A stretch of DNA of 64,000 bases from Cyclobacteriaceae bacterium (lineage in GTDB: Bacteria; Bacteroidota; Bacteroidia; Cytophagales; Cyclobacteriaceae): assembly GCA_022842845.1 (NCBI GenBank), contig JALHOT010000004.1, positions 154,449 through 218,448 on the forward strand, written 5' to 3'. Within the stretch, counting starts at the first letter, position 1. Each line of letters opens with the position of its first letter. This document shows positions 1-9,290 of the stretch, one piece after another. Position numbers and translations under genes: made by a program. Below the pieces are notes generated by a model. It was not told where the DNA came from and made no database searches. It saw only the letters and a program-made list of their open reading frames with translations.

Positions 1-121
1 ATAGGGTATTACTGATGTATTAGCGTCTTTACTGCGCTATGCCTGCAACCTTTCCTTTGTTGCACAGTCTTTGTAGCCAAGGGTTAAAAAGAGAATCTTA
101 CTAACAACAAAACCCTTTGCT

Positions 122-2560
122 ATGCTTCGTAATTATATCAAAGTAGCCTTGCGTTCTATCTTTCGTAACAAGCTCACCGCTTTTATCAACGTTACGGGTT
201 TGGCCCTGGCCATGTTGTGCGCGCTGATGATTTATGTCTACATCGCTGATGAACTTGCCTACGATCGTTACCATAGCAAGGTGGAGCGCATATACCGTGT
301 TACGCGTAACTTCTTATCTCCCGATGGTTCTGTTAACTTGCACCTGGGGCATGTAGCTCCTCCGGTGGGGCCGCTCTTGCAAAATGATTTTGCTGATGTT
401 GAATCAGTGGTACGCACCTTGCAAAGTCGTTCGTTGGTGGCTTACAATAGCGAAGGGGCTGAGCTTAAAACCTTTAACGAAGAAAATCTCTTTTATGCCG
501 AGCCAGATCTATTAAAAGTCTTTGATATAACGATCCGCGAAGGCAATCCTGAAAAACTATTGCACGATCCTTTTACCATTGTATTATCACAGTCCACGGC
601 TCAAAAATATTTTGGAGATGTTTCTCCGGTAGGGAAGACCTTACGGCTGGGTAATAACTACGATGTATCCGTGACGGGTGTGTTTGAAGATTTCCCGAAG
701 CAATCACACTGGCATCCACAACTGCTCTTGTCATTTGCTACCCTTCACGACAGCACCATCTATGGTCAGCGCAGACTGGAGACCAACTGGGGGAATAATT
801 CTTTCGGTACGTATGTTTTGGTGAAAAAAGGTTTTGACCAGGTAAAAACTGAAGCGCAGTTTCCTGCTTTTCTTGATAAGCACATGGGCTCTCTGGCTGT
901 AGCCAATAATATGCCTTTGCCTTCTACCTTTACCAATCTCTTTTTACAGAAGCTTACTGATATACACCTGCACTCTCATCTCGACTCAGAAGTCGAAGCC
1001 AATGGTAACATCACCAATGTGTACATGATGGGTGTGATTGGTATTTTCATACTGCTCATTGCCTGTTTTAATTTCATCAATCTTTCAACAGCTCGTGCCA
1101 CCAAACGTGCCAAAGAAGTAGGTATGCGCAAAGTTTCGGGGGCCTTCAAGAATCAATTAATAGTTCAATACTTAAGTGAATCGGTGCTGATAGCCTTGTT
1201 TGCGTTAGCCATAGCCATGGCTGCCTCATGGTTTGCTTTGGGCTGGTTGAATGATTTTACTGGCAAGTCCATTACCTTGAACCTTCTACAAGAACCCATA
1301 CTTTCCCTGGGCATTATTGCGTTTGCAATAGTGGTGGGTGTGCTGGCGGGTGTTTATCCAGCCTTTATCATCGCAGGCTTTCAACCGATAACCATCTTAA
1401 AGGGACAACAAAGTGCTGTGGGTGGCCGGGGTGGTATCCGTAAAGTACTGGTGGTGCTGCAGTTCAGTATTTCAATTGTATTGATGATCGCCACGGCCAT
1501 CACCTTTCAGCAACTTCATTTTCTAAATGGGCAAAACCTGGGCTATACAAAAGATCAGGTGCTGACTTTGCGTTACTATGCTGACCTGGCTCCTCAATAC
1601 GATGCCTTTTACAATGAAGTGATCAAACATTCATCCATTAAGAATATAGCACGTTCTAGTCGTATTCCTACTGGTCGCTTACTCGATTCACAAGGCGCGG
1701 CTCAGATTCAGCAAGGTGATTCAATGGCCACAGCTAATGTCATCATCAAAAATATCCGAAGCGATCATACCTTTTTCGATACGTATGAAATTCCCTTTGT
1801 GCGCGGAAGAAATTTCTCGAAGGAAATAAAAAGCGATGACTCGCTGGGCTTTGTCTTAAACGAAGCAGCTGTAAAGATGTTGGGGCTTAGCAATGATGAG
1901 GTATTGACAAGGGATTTTCAATACGGGGGTGTAAAAGGCAGGGTGATTGGCGTTGTTAAAGATTTTCATTTTGAGTCGTTGCATGAAAGCATTACACCGA
2001 TGGTCTTTCAATCCTTGCCATTTTATAATCGTATTTCAGTAAAGATTGCCAGCAGCGATATGCAGCAGGCGATTGAACATGTGGAAAAGGTTTGGAATGA
2101 ATTTATTCCACATCGTCCTTTTGAATATGATTTTCTGAGTGTTCAGTATCAACAGTTGTATGAAGCTGAGCAAAAGCAAGGTCAACTTTTTACCACCTTC
2201 TCAGTATTGGCTATTGCTATAGCTTGCCTGGGACTTTTTGGTTTGGCTACTTTTAATACCATGCAGCGCGTCAAAGAAATCGGTATACGAAAAGTGTTGG
2301 GTGCCTCTACCACCCATATTGTGGGTATTCTCTCTAAAGAAATTATAGTGCTTGTAATTATCGCAAATTTAATTTCGTGGCCGCTAGCCTGGTATTTTAT
2401 GGATAAGTGGTTGGATGGTTTTGCTTATAAGGTAAACTTGAACATTGGGATTTTTGTCCTGGCTACTTTTGCAGCATTATTAGTGGCGTTCTTAACAGTA
2501 AGTTCACAAACGATTAAGGCAGCATTGACTAATCCGAGTAAAACCTTGCGCTATGAATAG
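122..2560 (+). CDS. ABC transporter permease, FtsX/MacB type (812 aa)
   Basis: Inner-membrane permease of the large Bacteroidota FtsX/MacB family. A first membrane segment lies at about residues 20-42, followed by a long periplasmic MacB-like domain (about 45-290), three helices (about 300-430), a second periplasmic domain, and three C-terminal helices (about 690-800). The motif KRAKEVGMRKVSGA after the first helix block and VKEIGIRKVLGAS near the end mark the two FtsX halves. No ATPase gene is adjacent; the nearest lies near 22.8 kb. Substrate unknown; efflux, lipid or lipoprotein handling are family possibilities. A paralogue is encoded at 31425-33875 on the other strand. Confidence 0.9.
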   Translation: MLRNYIKVALRSIFRNKLTAFINVTGLALAMLCALMIYVYIADELAYDRYHSKVERIYRVTRNFLSPDGSVNLHLGHVAPPVGPLLQNDFADVESVVRTLQSRSLVAYNSEGAELKTFNEENLFYAEPDLLKVFDITIREGNPEKLLHDPFTIVLSQSTAQKYFGDVSPVGKTLRLGNNYDVSVTGVFEDFPKQSHWHPQLLLSFATLHDSTIYGQRRLETNWGNNSFGTYVLVKKGFDQVKTEAQFPAFLDKHMGSLAVANNMPLPSTFTNLFLQKLTDIHLHSHLDSEVEANGNITNVYMMGVIGIFILLIACFNFINLSTARATKRAKEVGMRKVSGAFKNQLIVQYLSESVLIALFALAIAMAASWFALGWLNDFTGKSITLNLLQEPILSLGIIAFAIVVGVLAGVYPAFIIAGFQPITILKGQQSAVGGRGGIRKVLVVLQFSISIVLMIATAITFQQLHFLNGQNLGYTKDQVLTLRYYADLAPQYDAFYNEVIKHSSIKNIARSSRIPTGRLLDSQGAAQIQQGDSMATANVIIKNIRSDHTFFDTYEIPFVRGRNFSKEIKSDDSLGFVLNEAAVKMLGLSNDEVLTRDFQYGGVKGRVIGVVKDFHFESLHESITPMVFQSLPFYNRISVKIASSDMQQAIEHVEKVWNEFIPHRPFEYDFLSVQYQQLYEAEQKQGQLFTTFSVLAIAIACLGLFGLATFNTMQRVKEIGIRKVLGASTTHIVGILSKEIIVLVIIANLISWPLAWYFMDKWLDGFAYKVNLNIGIFVLATFAALLVAFLTVSSQTIKAALTNPSKTLRYE

Positions 2561-2687
2561 AGTGTGCATTTAAAATATTGACTGTACCTGATAAGGCTCA
2601 TGGCTAACACGAAGTATTGGTATAATAGCTTTTGGTAACAGATACAGGAAGCCAACAAAACGATGTTTAATCGCCATGATGCAGCAA

Positions 2688-3632
2688 TCATCTTTTAGAT
2701 AAGAAGGTATTGATTAAGGGTACTACTTGTTCTGGTGCTTCTTCCATGGGCACATGACCTATGCCGGGGAGTAGGTGTGTTTCATTGTCTGGTAAGTCTC
2801 GCTTAAACTTCAAGGCATCGGCTGGCAAAATCAACTGATCTTGTTCACCCCAGATAACGAGTGTTGGCGTTTTAATGGTGGCGATGAGCGTTGTGTCAAT
2901 CGTCTCTTTAAAATTCAATCGCGCTACCAGGGCTTCCCGATTACCTTCACGGCAAGCCATATCGTGGTATTGTTCAACCAAAGCATCGCTCACTTTACTT
3001 TTGTCACCGTACACATCTTCTACACTTTTGCGTACAAGTGAAAGTGGTGTGATCACTTTTAATATTTCTTTGAGTACAGGAACACGTGCCAACTGGAAAG
3101 CCAGGTTACCTTTAAAGTTAATCCGTGGATATCCTGCTGCATCTAGGAGTATGAGCTTCTCTACCTGATCAGGATAGGTTGCAGCATATTGCCAGGCAAT
3201 CAATCCACCAAGGGAATTGCCTATTAAGTAACAACGATCAATCTTTTTCTCCTGTAAGAATTGGTGAAGAAAGCTAAGGTACATGCTGATGCTGTAATCG
3301 TGCTGTGGGTGAGGGCCGGTGAGTCCGAAGGCGGGTAAATCCATGCGCAATAAGCGATGTTCATCTTTCAAGGCTTGTACCATTGCTTCCCAGGTGTGCA
3401 GGGAGGCGGAAGTTCCGTGCAACAAAACTATAGGAATAGAATCGGTGACGATCCCTTCATCTCTATAATGCACCTCCATGCCATGAAGGCTCATAAATTG
3501 AGAAGGGGCCGGGGCGTATGTCAACTTCAAGTCTTCTGCCGGGATATCCGGTTGGTATAAGGCTATTCCACACAATACCAGGATGCTCAGCGCGATGGCT
3601 AAGCCCTTTAATAAAGTCTTTGCTTTCTGCAT
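2688..3632 (-). CDS. alpha/beta hydrolase with N-terminal membrane anchor (314 aa)
   Basis: Alpha/beta-fold serine hydrolase. The nucleophile elbow is GNSLGG with Ser140. The likely triad partners are Asp265 (in WGEQD) and His293 (in GIGHVPMEE), and HGTSAS near residue 72 forms the oxyanion region. Residues 8-26 are a hydrophobic anchor or uncleaved signal, so the enzyme probably acts in the periplasm or at the inner membrane. Substrate cannot be read from sequence; esterase, lipase or C-C hydrolase are all possible. It is convergent with the permease at 122-2560 and divergent from mraZ. Confidence 0.85.
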   Translation of the reverse strand: MQKAKTLLKGLAIALSILVLCGIALYQPDIPAEDLKLTYAPAPSQFMSLHGMEVHYRDEGIVTDSIPIVLLHGTSASLHTWEAMVQALKDEHRLLRMDLPAFGLTGPHPQHDYSISMYLSFLHQFLQEKKIDRCYLIGNSLGGLIAWQYAATYPDQVEKLILLDAAGYPRINFKGNLAFQLARVPVLKEILKVITPLSLVRKSVEDVYGDKSKVSDALVEQYHDMACREGNREALVARLNFKETIDTTLIATIKTPTLVIWGEQDQLILPADALKFKRDLPDNETHLLPGIGHVPMEEAPEQVVPLINTFLSKR

Positions 3633-3790
3633 AAGGCTAAAAATAGGCTCTGATCTGGGGCATTTCCTATTCTACCTACCACTTTCTCCCACCATATTAA
3701 GCTTTCAAAGCCTTCTGAAAAGACAGGTTATTTGAAAGGAATGGCACAAAAGAGCTCCTTAACCAGTTATTTCATGTACTTTTTTATCTA

Positions 3791-3830
3791 TTTGTGTAAA
3801 AAAGTGTAGTAAAGTGGTTGGAAGTGGGAG
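3791..3830 (+). promoter_or_regulatory. MraZ boxes (10-bp direct repeats)
   Basis: Three consecutive 10-nt units, AAAGTGTAGT (3801), AAAGTGGTTG (3811) and GAAGTGGGAG (3821), share AAGTG in exact 10-bp phase. The preceding decamer (3791) keeps only GTG in the same phase. Direct repeats with about one helical turn spacing upstream of mraZ are the known layout of MraZ operators in E. coli and Mollicutes, and AAAGTG is very close to the box reported in Mycoplasma. This is therefore the likely autoregulatory site of the dcw cluster. Confidence 0.75.
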
Positions 3831-3847
3831 ATTTTTCTCTATGTTTG
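3818..3847 (+). promoter_or_regulatory. Bacteroidota-type promoter of the dcw cluster (PmraZ)
   Basis: TTG at 3818-3820, a 19-nt spacer, then TATGTTTG at 3840-3847 match the Bacteroidota -33/-7 consensus (TTG, about 19-21 nt, TAnnTTTG). The predicted start of transcription is near 3854, giving a leader of roughly 23 nt before the mraZ ATG. The -33 element sits inside the second and third MraZ boxes, so bound MraZ should block sigma-factor access. Confidence 0.65.
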
Positions 3848-3861
3848 CTTAGGAGAAAAAG

Positions 3862-3871
3862 ACAACCACTA
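3862..3871 (+). promoter_or_regulatory. leader word ACAACCACTA upstream of mraZ
   Basis: ACAACCACTA lies 5 nt before the mraZ start codon. The identical 10-mer precedes ftsA (16395) and ftsZ (17811). Function unknown; it may be a translation-enhancing leader element. Confidence 0.4.
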
Positions 3872-3876
3872 CGTCT

Positions 3877-4320
3877 ATGACCTTCTTTACCAGTGAATAT
3901 GAGATTAAGCTTGATGCCAAAGGCAGACTGGTTCTGCCTGCTCGGATCAAAGCCCAGCTGCCCGATTCGGACAGCCAGGAGCTTGTGATCCGTAGAGGCT
4001 TTGAGCAAAATCTTATCATTTACCCTATGGTAGAGTTCAAAAAGGTGTTCGCAAAAATTTCAGGATTAAGCGAATTCAATGAAGAGTACCGCAATCTCCA
4101 ACGGAACTTCTTTGCTGGAATCGTAACGGTAGAGATGGACAATAACGGTCGCATACTCTTACCCAAAAACATGCTTACCTACGCCCAACTCGACAAAGAC
4201 TTAATGTTGGTAGGGATGGGTAACCGTGTCGAAATCTGGAATCCTGCACTGTACGAAAAACACCTGATTCAAGATCCAAGTGAGTTGTCTAAACTGGCCG
4301 AGAAACATTTGATGGAGTAA
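3877..4320 (+). CDS. mraZ: MraZ, transcriptional regulator of the dcw cluster (147 aa)
   Basis: AbrB-fold, ring-forming DNA-binding regulator that heads division/cell-wall clusters and binds direct repeats in its own promoter. Two SpoVT-AbrB-like halves are visible: YEIKLDAKGRLVLPARIK near residues 6-23 and VEMDNNGRILLPKNM near 84-100. Length is normal for the family. The ATG at 3877 follows a purine-rich AGGAGA stretch at 3851-3856. The stop is 1 nt from rsmH, so it is the first gene of the operon. The 10-bp-phased boxes directly upstream fit autorepression. Confidence 0.97.
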   Translation: MTFFTSEYEIKLDAKGRLVLPARIKAQLPDSDSQELVIRRGFEQNLIIYPMVEFKKVFAKISGLSEFNEEYRNLQRNFFAGIVTVEMDNNGRILLPKNMLTYAQLDKDLMLVGMGNRVEIWNPALYEKHLIQDPSELSKLAEKHLME

Positions 4321-4321
4321 A

Positions 4322-5272
4322 ATGACGGAAAGCTCAAAGCTTGATGCTCGCAATTCGAAACCCGAAATAAGGAGCTATCACCAGCCCGTCATGCTCAACG
4401 AATGTATTGAAGCACTGAACATCCAGCCTAATGGCATTTATGTAGATGCAACATTTGGTGGCGGTGGTCATAGCATCAAAATACTCGAGCAGATTAAAGA
4501 AGGTCGATTGCTTTCCTTCGATCAGGATGATGATGCGAAGCAGCAAGCTGAAAAGATAACAAGTCGTTCTTTTACATTTTGTCACACCAACTTTATGTAC
4601 TTAAAAAAGTATTTAAAGTTGAATGGTGTTACCAGGGTAAACGGTATACTGGCTGATTTGGGAATATCATCACATCAGATTGATTCTCCCGAGCGTGGTT
4701 TTTCAACACGCTTCGATGGTCCGCTCGATATGCGGATGGATCAAAAACAACCTGCTACCGCAGCTACTATAGTCAATGAATACAGCGAAGAGGAATTGCA
4801 TAAACTCTTTGGCATGTATGGCGAACTCAAAAACGCCAAAACAGCTGCCCGCATGGTAACCCAATACAGAGTGAACAAACCATTTGCCCGTACGGAGGAC
4901 TTAAAAGCTGCATTGAACAGCATAGCCCCGCGAGGTAAAGAGAATAAATATTTCGCCCAGGTGTTTCAAGCGCTTCGTATCGAAGTAAACGAAGAAATGA
5001 AAGCCCTAGAAGATTTTTTGCACCAATGTGGCGAGGTGATGGAGACAGGAGGACGTTTGGTAGTGATGAGCTACCACTCGCTCGAAGACAGGATGGTGAA
5101 AAACTACATCAACAAAGGAAAAGTGTTTGGTGAGGTAGAAAAAGATTTTTATGGGAATGAGATCAAACCTTTTGAAGCTGTTAATCGCAAACCGATTGAA
5201 GCAACAGAAGAGGAGATTGAACAAAACAAAAGAGCAAGAAGCGCAAAATTGAGAATAGCTGAGAAGAAATAA
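4322..5272 (+). CDS. rsmH: RsmH, 16S rRNA (cytosine1402-N4)-methyltransferase (316 aa)
   Basis: SAM-dependent methyltransferase acting on C1402 of 16S rRNA (old name MraW). The SAM-binding loop is VDATFGGGGHS, followed by GILADLGISSHQID, and MSYHSLEDRMVK near the C terminus is diagnostic. The ATG is 1 nt after the mraZ stop. Homologues normally start just before the YHQPVML block; here about 17 extra residues (MTESSKLDARNSKPEIR) precede it. These are encoded by DNA resembling the AGCTCGAAGC-type repeats seen in other gaps of this cluster, so the extension is probably repeat-derived. Confidence 0.97.
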   Translation: MTESSKLDARNSKPEIRSYHQPVMLNECIEALNIQPNGIYVDATFGGGGHSIKILEQIKEGRLLSFDQDDDAKQQAEKITSRSFTFCHTNFMYLKKYLKLNGVTRVNGILADLGISSHQIDSPERGFSTRFDGPLDMRMDQKQPATAATIVNEYSEEELHKLFGMYGELKNAKTAARMVTQYRVNKPFARTEDLKAALNSIAPRGKENKYFAQVFQALRIEVNEEMKALEDFLHQCGEVMETGGRLVVMSYHSLEDRMVKNYINKGKVFGEVEKDFYGNEIKPFEAVNRKPIEATEEEIEQNKRARSAKLRIAEKK

Positions 5273-5352
5273 GCTGCGAGCTATGGGTTTAGGGTTTTGA
5301 GTTAACAGGCTCATGGCTCCAAGCCTATACACGAGGCTGCAGACAAAGGCAA
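5273..5352. repeat. degenerate AGCT/GGCT-rich intergenic spacer
   Basis: 80-nt gap between rsmH and the ftsL-like gene. It holds GCTGCGAGCT and a small hairpin AGGCT-N10-AGCCT near 5315-5334. It resembles the repeat in the ftsW-murG gap and may be a worn copy of the same element. Confidence 0.35.
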
Positions 5353-5742
5353 ATGGAGAACAAATTTAGAATCGAACCCAAAAAAGTAACAGCCGCCAAG
5401 AGTGGGCCTGGCAGCAGCGTATTTTCTGGTATCGAGAAGAAGCTGAATCTCGAGAGTTATTTTGAAGAAGGTTTTCCCATACAGTATTTACCAAAAATTC
5501 TTTTTGTTTTGGGCCTTGCCCTCTTCTATATCGGCAATACACACTATGCTGAGAAAACTGTAAGAAGAATTAATCACATACAAGCTGAAGTAGAAGACCT
5601 GCGTGCTGATTACACCACGCTTAAGTCAGATCTGATGTTTGCCAGCAAGCAAAGTGAAGTAGCCAAAAAGGTGAAAGCCATTGGCCTGAAAGAAAGTTTA
5701 ACACCCCCCACTAAAGTAGTTGTAGAAGAAGGTGAATATTAA
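5353..5742 (+). CDS. FtsL-like divisome protein (129 aa)
   Basis: Small bitopic membrane protein at the ftsL position, between rsmH and ftsI. It has a cytoplasmic N-terminal tail of about 45 residues, one membrane helix (about 48-62, ILFVLGLALFYIG), then a heptad-rich periplasmic segment (about 65-110) suited to the coiled coil of FtsL in the FtsQLB complex. The primary sequence of FtsL is poorly conserved, so the call rests on architecture and synteny. The end overlaps the GTG start of ftsI by 11 nt, indicating translational coupling. Confidence 0.8.
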   Translation: MENKFRIEPKKVTAAKSGPGSSVFSGIEKKLNLESYFEEGFPIQYLPKILFVLGLALFYIGNTHYAEKTVRRINHIQAEVEDLRADYTTLKSDLMFASKQSEVAKKVKAIGLKESLTPPTKVVVEEGEY

Positions 5743-7822
5743 GAAGTCCATATTACTTCGAGTTCGTGTTGCATTTCTCTTTGTAGCCTTATTCGCCATT
5801 GCAGTGGTGGTGAAGGTAGGGCATGTACAAATAATTGAAGGAGAAAAGTGGGCTGCTATGGGTGAGCGTATTTCTTTTGATTATAAGGCAGTCAAGGCCA
5901 CTCGTGGTAATATCTATTCAGATAACGGTAGCTTGCTGGCCACCTCACTTCCATTTTACAAAATTGCTTTTGATGCCACTCTTCCGAAGGATGAAGTATT
6001 CAAAGCAGGTATTGATTCGTTAGCCTATCACTTGTCTGCTTTCTTTAAAGACAAATCGAAAACCGACTACAAGCGTATGTTGGTTGATGCCAGGGCATCT
6101 GGAAAGCAATATGTAGTGATCAGCCGTAAGCAGATCGATTATCAGGATAAAAAGAAAATGATGAGCTGGCCTATTTTCCGTGAAGGAAGATTGCGCGGTG
6201 GTGCCATCTTCGAGAAGGTAGATGTGCGTTATAGACCTTTCTCTAACCTGAGCAGGCGAACCATTGGCTTTATTAACGAAGATGATAAAGGTGCTGGTCT
6301 TGAATACAGCTTTAACAATTACCTGGGTGGTCAGGATGGTTACGCCTACTACCAAAAAATTGCCGGTGGCATCTGGAAGCCCATCTTCGATGCGAACAAT
6401 GTGAAAGCCGTTGATGGCATGGATTTGCAAACAACACTGGATATCAATCTACAGGATGTTACCGAAACGGCTCTCTATAATGCCATGATGGAACACAATG
6501 CAGATGATGGACTGGTGGTAGTAATGGAGGTGAAAACAGGAGAGATCAAAGCTATCTCAAACTTGAGCAGTGATGGTAAGGGTAATTTCTCTGAGCGTTT
6601 CAATTTTGCAACGGCCGGTTTATTTGAGCCTGGTTCCACCTTTAAGTTGGTAACCATGATTGCCCTCTTAGAAGATAGCAATGTAGAACTAACAGACACA
6701 GTGGATACCGGTAATGGTGAGGCAATTTTCTATAATAAGAAAGTAAGGGATCACGAAGAAAAGGGCTTAGGTAAAATATCAGTTCAAGAAGCATTTGAGC
6801 ATTCTTCGAACGTAGCGATGGCTAAGTTGGTGAACAAACAGTTTGGTAATAAACCACAGAAGTTTGTCGATTATGTAGATCGATTGAAATTATCACAGCC
6901 GCTGGGCATACAAATAACAGGTGAGCCACAACCTAAGATTCACCGCCCGGGAGAAAAAGGCTGGAGTGGTATATCATTACCCTGGATGGCTTATGGTTAT
7001 GGTTTTGAGATAACGCCATTGCACACCTTAACACTTTTCAATGCGGTGGCCAATGATGGAAAAATGATCAAGCCTGTTTTTGTGAAAGCAGTGAAGAAGG
7101 CTGATGATATAGAAGAGTCATTCGAAACAGAAGTGCTTGATGATAAGATCTGCTCTAAGAAAACATTAACAAAGCTCAAGTTGATGCTAGAGGGCGTAGT
7201 AGAACGGGGCACTGCCAAAAATATTAAGGGAACGCACTATCGCATTGCCGGGAAAACAGGTACTGCGCAAATTTTAGAGAATGGCCGATACACACAGCGT
7301 TACCTAACCTCTTTTGTAGGTTACTTTCCTGCGCACGAGCCAAAATATAGTGCTATAGTTTTAATCAAGAATCCAAGAGGCTGGCAGCAGTATGGCAGTA
7401 GTGTAGCCGCGCCAGTGTTTAAAGAAATCGCTGATAATATCTATTCAAGAGATGTTGAGCTGCACATGGCGATGGATAATAAAAGACTGGTAGAAGAAGG
7501 TGTTTTGCCTGTGATCAGAGGTGGCAAGCAGGAGGAAATTACGATGTTGTGTAATGAGTTGGGTATTTCAACTCATTCACAAACAGAAGAAGAGTGGGTG
7601 AAAACAGGCAAGTCGGGTAGTGGTGTGAATTTAAAAAAGGCCATTATCGGAAAGGATATAGTACCAGATGTAACTGGCATGACCTTCCGTGATGCCATCT
7701 ATTTATTAGAGCAATCAGGGCTCAGGGTTTTTTATGAAGGAAAGGGAAGAGTGGCATCACAATCACTTAGCCCTGGTGCAAGAATTAATAAGGGAGATAG
7801 AATTTATATACGCTTAAGTTAA
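5732..7822 (+). CDS. ftsI: FtsI/PBP3-type peptidoglycan transpeptidase with PASTA domain (696 aa)
   Basis: Class B penicillin-binding protein that cross-links septal peptidoglycan. One N-terminal membrane helix (about 10-27) leads into the PBP dimer domain and the transpeptidase domain. The three active-site motifs are present: STFK (Ser302, Lys305), SSN (358-360) and KTGT (508-511). A C-terminal PASTA domain (about 640-696, VPDVTGMTFRDAIYLLE) is present; E. coli FtsI lacks one. The start is GTG at 5732 inside the previous gene. The TAA stop shares one base with the murE ATG (TAATG). Confidence 0.96.
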   Translation: MNIKKSILLRVRVAFLFVALFAIAVVVKVGHVQIIEGEKWAAMGERISFDYKAVKATRGNIYSDNGSLLATSLPFYKIAFDATLPKDEVFKAGIDSLAYHLSAFFKDKSKTDYKRMLVDARASGKQYVVISRKQIDYQDKKKMMSWPIFREGRLRGGAIFEKVDVRYRPFSNLSRRTIGFINEDDKGAGLEYSFNNYLGGQDGYAYYQKIAGGIWKPIFDANNVKAVDGMDLQTTLDINLQDVTETALYNAMMEHNADDGLVVVMEVKTGEIKAISNLSSDGKGNFSERFNFATAGLFEPGSTFKLVTMIALLEDSNVELTDTVDTGNGEAIFYNKKVRDHEEKGLGKISVQEAFEHSSNVAMAKLVNKQFGNKPQKFVDYVDRLKLSQPLGIQITGEPQPKIHRPGEKGWSGISLPWMAYGYGFEITPLHTLTLFNAVANDGKMIKPVFVKAVKKADDIEESFETEVLDDKICSKKTLTKLKLMLEGVVERGTAKNIKGTHYRIAGKTGTAQILENGRYTQRYLTSFVGYFPAHEPKYSAIVLIKNPRGWQQYGSSVAAPVFKEIADNIYSRDVELHMAMDNKRLVEEGVLPVIRGGKQEEITMLCNELGISTHSQTEEEWVKTGKSGSGVNLKKAIIGKDIVPDVTGMTFRDAIYLLEQSGLRVFYEGKGRVASQSLSPGARINKGDRIYIRLS

Positions 7823-9285
7823 TGGCAGAATTGAAGGACATATTGTACAGAGTACCCCTCACCTCAACATTCGGTAATATGAATGTGGAGGTTAGCAATA
7901 TTGCTTTTGATTCACGTGCAGTGAAGAGTGGATTTTTATTTGTGGCAGTCAAGGGCTCGACTTCTGACGGGCATGCGTTTATCGATAAAGCTGTAGCGAA
8001 TGGTGCAGCGGTAATTATTTGTGAAACCTTACCCCCCACAATCAATGAAAAAGTTACCTACATCACAGTCAAAAGCAGTGCTCAGTCATTGGGAATTATT
8101 GCTGCTAACTTTTTTGGCTCTCCGTCACAAAAATTAAAACTCGTAGGTGTTACTGGCACCAATGGGAAAACAACTACAGCAACGCTACTCTATCAGCTTT
8201 TCAGCGCTTTGGGCTACCGTTGCGGATTGTTATCCACAGTTGTGAATAAAATTGTGGATAAAGAGGTGCTTGCAACGCATACCACCCCCGATCCTATACA
8301 ACTCAATTCATTGTTGAGTGATATGCTGCAAGCGGGTTGCACCCATGTATTCATGGAAGTGAGTTCACATGCGGTAGATCAGGAACGTATCGCTGGTTTA
8401 CAATTTACAGGAGCCTTATTTACCAACATCACTCACGATCATCTTGATTATCACAAAACATTCGACAATTATATCCGCGCCAAGAAGAAATTCTTTGATG
8501 AGTTAAGCAGCAATGCATTTGCATTGGTGAATGCTGATGACAAGCGAGGTATGGTGATGCTTCAAAACACGAAAGCTAAAAAGCAATCTTTCGGCTTGAA
8601 GAAGATGGTTGATTTCAAAGGAAAAATTATTACCAACTCAATAGAAGGGTTAGAACTGGAAATCAACAACAGAATTGTTTGGTTTAAGTTGATTGGTGAT
8701 TTCAATGCCTACAACCTGTTGGGTGTATATGGTGCGGCAGTCTTGCTTGGAGAAGATTCTGATGAGGTACTCCGACATTTATCAAACCTGCAGGGAGCAC
8801 CCGGCAGATTTGAATTAGTAATGCCCGGTTCAAAGGTTACAGCCATTGTTGATTATGCGCATACACCCGATGCTTTGAAAAATGTATTGGATACCATTGC
8901 CCAATTCAGAACAGGAAATGAACAAGTAATTACCGTGGTAGGCTGTGGTGGTAATAGAGATAAAACGAAGCGTCCTTTAATGGCCTCTATTGCTTGTCGC
9001 ATGAGCGATAAGGTTGTACTCACTTCTGATAATCCACGCGATGAAGAACCCATGGATATCATCCGAGAAATGCAAACAGGTGTTCTGCCAACGGAAGCAA
9101 AAAAGACACTTGTGATGGCGGATCGTGAAGAAGCTATTAAAACTGCTTGCATGATGGCAAAAGAACGTGACATCATTTTAGTGGCGGGAAAAGGACACGA
9201 AAATTACCAGGAGATTAAGGGTGTCAAGCATCCTTTTGATGATAAAGAGGTAGTAGCACGAATGTTAAAGTTGATTATTAGTTAA
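7822..9285 (+). CDS. murE: MurE, UDP-MurNAc-tripeptide synthetase, meso-DAP type (487 aa)
   Basis: Cytoplasmic ATP-dependent ligase adding the third amino acid to UDP-MurNAc-L-Ala-D-Glu. The ATP loop [11 protein letters not shown] is near residues 108-118. The motif DNPR (about 403-406) is the signature of meso-diaminopimelate-adding MurE; lysine-adding enzymes carry a different motif. The cell wall is therefore predicted to be of the meso-DAP type. The ATG shares one base with the ftsI stop and mraY follows after 5 nt. Confidence 0.97.
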   Translation: MAELKDILYRVPLTSTFGNMNVEVSNIAFDSRAVKSGFLFVAVKGSTSDGHAFIDKAVANGAAVIICETLPPTINEKVTYITVKSSAQSLGIIAANFFGSPSQKLKLVGVTGTNGKTTTATLLYQLFSALGYRCGLLSTVVNKIVDKEVLATHTTPDPIQLNSLLSDMLQAGCTHVFMEVSSHAVDQERIAGLQFTGALFTNITHDHLDYHKTFDNYIRAKKKFFDELSSNAFALVNADDKRGMVMLQNTKAKKQSFGLKKMVDFKGKIITNSIEGLELEINNRIVWFKLIGDFNAYNLLGVYGAAVLLGEDSDEVLRHLSNLQGAPGRFELVMPGSKVTAIVDYAHTPDALKNVLDTIAQFRTGNEQVITVVGCGGNRDKTKRPLMASIACRMSDKVVLTSDNPRDEEPMDIIREMQTGVLPTEAKKTLVMADREEAIKTACMMAKERDIILVAGKGHENYQEIKGVKHPFDDKEVVARMLKLIIS

Positions 9286-9290
9286 GAAGC

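Noticed and set aside
1..121. possible tail of a gene upstream of the first permease
   Set aside because: All three plus-strand frames contain early stops and nothing recognisable is encoded; treated as noncoding.
2561..2687. hairpin terminator between the first permease and the convergent hydrolase
   Set aside because: No stem with an adjacent T-run could be found in this gap.
6020..6430. 136-codon minus-strand frame inside ftsI
   Set aside because: Opposite the PBP dimer domain; no homology and no plausible start context.
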